5,819 bases of DNA, taken from the NCBI GenBank assembly GCA_015493625.1, contig WGCT01000270.1:1-5819 (forward strand), given 5' to 3'. This DNA comes from Draconibacterium sp. GTDB taxonomy: Bacteria > Bacteroidota > Bacteroidia > Bacteroidales > Prolixibacteraceae. A model generated the notes under the pieces. The model saw only the letters and a list, made by a program, of their open reading frames with translations, was not told the origin of the DNA and did no database searches. The position numbers and the translations under genes are program-made. Positions 5,393 to 5,819 of the stretch are shown piece by piece (the stretch's first letter is position 1; every line of letters starts with the position of its first letter).

Positions 5393-5819
5393 TTAACGAC
5401 CATAAACTGTTTCGTCATCCAAAAGTTTTACCCCTTTTCTTTCAAGTCTCAGTTTCGCTTCAATAACATCGGGTACTTCGAGAATTAATACCGCTTTTTT
5501 ACTCCCTGAAATTAGTCGGGTGTATGCACTTTCCATATGAATTCCGGCACGGGCAACCTGAACCAAAAGTTCGTCTAAGCCTCCTGTCGAGTCTTTCATT
5601 TCAAGTGCTAATATTTCGCGCAACGACACTGAATCTCCGCGGTCGGAAAGAATCTGATACGCCTTTTCGGGTTGATTTACCAGAAGTTTTACAACGCCCC
5701 AACCCTGATAAATATTCATCAATGTCATCGAGCTGATATTGATGTTCTCTCTTTTTAAAGCATTCGTAACCTCCTCGAAATGGGCTATCTTATTTTTTAG
5801 AAATACCGATATTTCAAAT
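5393..5819 (-). CDS. Tandem ACT-domain protein, N-terminus cut by window edge
   Basis: An internal ATG at 5728 could be taken as the start, but the frame stays open to the right edge. It adds 30 residues that read FEISVFLKNKIAHFEEV and then ALKRENINIS. These complete the first ACT domain and align with the start of the other tandem-ACT protein here (KQVSVFLENKLGRLNEV), so the true start should lie only a few bases beyond the window. The visible part is 141 residues with two ACT domains: about 1-65, and from VQVARAG through VLILEVPDVIEAKL. The loop glycine of the first domain is replaced: NKLG in the paralogue is NKIA here, so ligand binding may have changed. The paaK ATG follows the stop after 30 nt, implying one operon. 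It probably senses an aromatic amino acid or metabolite, by analogy only. Confidence 0.85.
   Translation of the reverse strand, partial: FEISVFLKNKIAHFEEVTNALKRENINISSMTLMNIYQGWGVVKLLVNQPEKAYQILSDRGDSVSLREILALEMKDSTGGLDELLVQVARAGIHMESAYTRLISGSKKAVLILEVPDVIEAKLRLERKGVKLLDDETVYGR

Noticed and set aside
1..5819. Mobile elements, CRISPR arrays, tRNA or rRNA genes
   Set aside because: No transposase-like frame, spaced direct repeats, tRNA cloverleaf or rRNA signature was seen. Gene packing and codon style are uniform across the window.

Overview
The window is a compact stretch of bacterial chromosome with seven genes, all on the minus strand. It reads from the right edge (about 5819) to position 183, and a short non-coding region fills the left end. 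Several things point to a member of the Bacteroidota, probably an anaerobic or facultative Bacteroidales/Marinilabiliales-type organism. The DNA is AT-rich, and intergenic regions have no strong Shine-Dalgarno sequences. One promoter-like element fits the TAnnTTTG -7 consensus of that phylum. The proteins also have the local character of that phylum: a monofunctional prephenate dehydratase, a short Crp/Fnr regulator, and a PaaK accompanied by tandem-ACT proteins. This assignment rests on style and family resemblance, not on a marker gene.

Layout in the direction of transcription: (1) 5819-5393, the 3' part of a tandem-ACT-domain protein cut by the window edge; (2) 5362-4064, phenylacetate-CoA ligase (paaK); (3) 4058-3639, a second, complete tandem-ACT protein 5 nt after paaK; (4) 3569-2733, prephenate dehydratase (pheA), preceded by a 69-nt gap with a promoter-like TATCTTTG; (5) 2717-2193, a long-chain flavodoxin-like protein 15 nt after pheA; (6) a 123-nt gap with a striking 15-bp perfect inverted repeat whose two arms are themselves palindromes; (7) 2069-750, a fold-type I PLP aminotransferase; (8) 749-183, a Crp/Fnr-family regulator whose start codon directly abuts the aminotransferase stop codon. 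Positions 1-182 hold no recognisable gene.

The genes make sense together around phenylpyruvate. PheA makes phenylpyruvate from prephenate. PaaK activates phenylacetate or a related aryl acetate to the CoA thioester. In anaerobes such thioesters are linked to aryl pyruvates by indolepyruvate-type ferredoxin oxidoreductases, which are not in this window. A flavodoxin could supply low-potential electrons for that step, and an aminotransferase could convert the aryl pyruvate to the amino acid. ACT domains are classic amino-acid sensors and are the likely feedback element. The most unusual points are the flavodoxin's altered FMN-phosphate loop, the nested palindromes before the aminotransferase-regulator pair, and the two ACT proteins flanking paaK, one of which has lost the usual glycine of its first ACT ligand loop. 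I do not see a clearly unprecedented system; the findings are leads.
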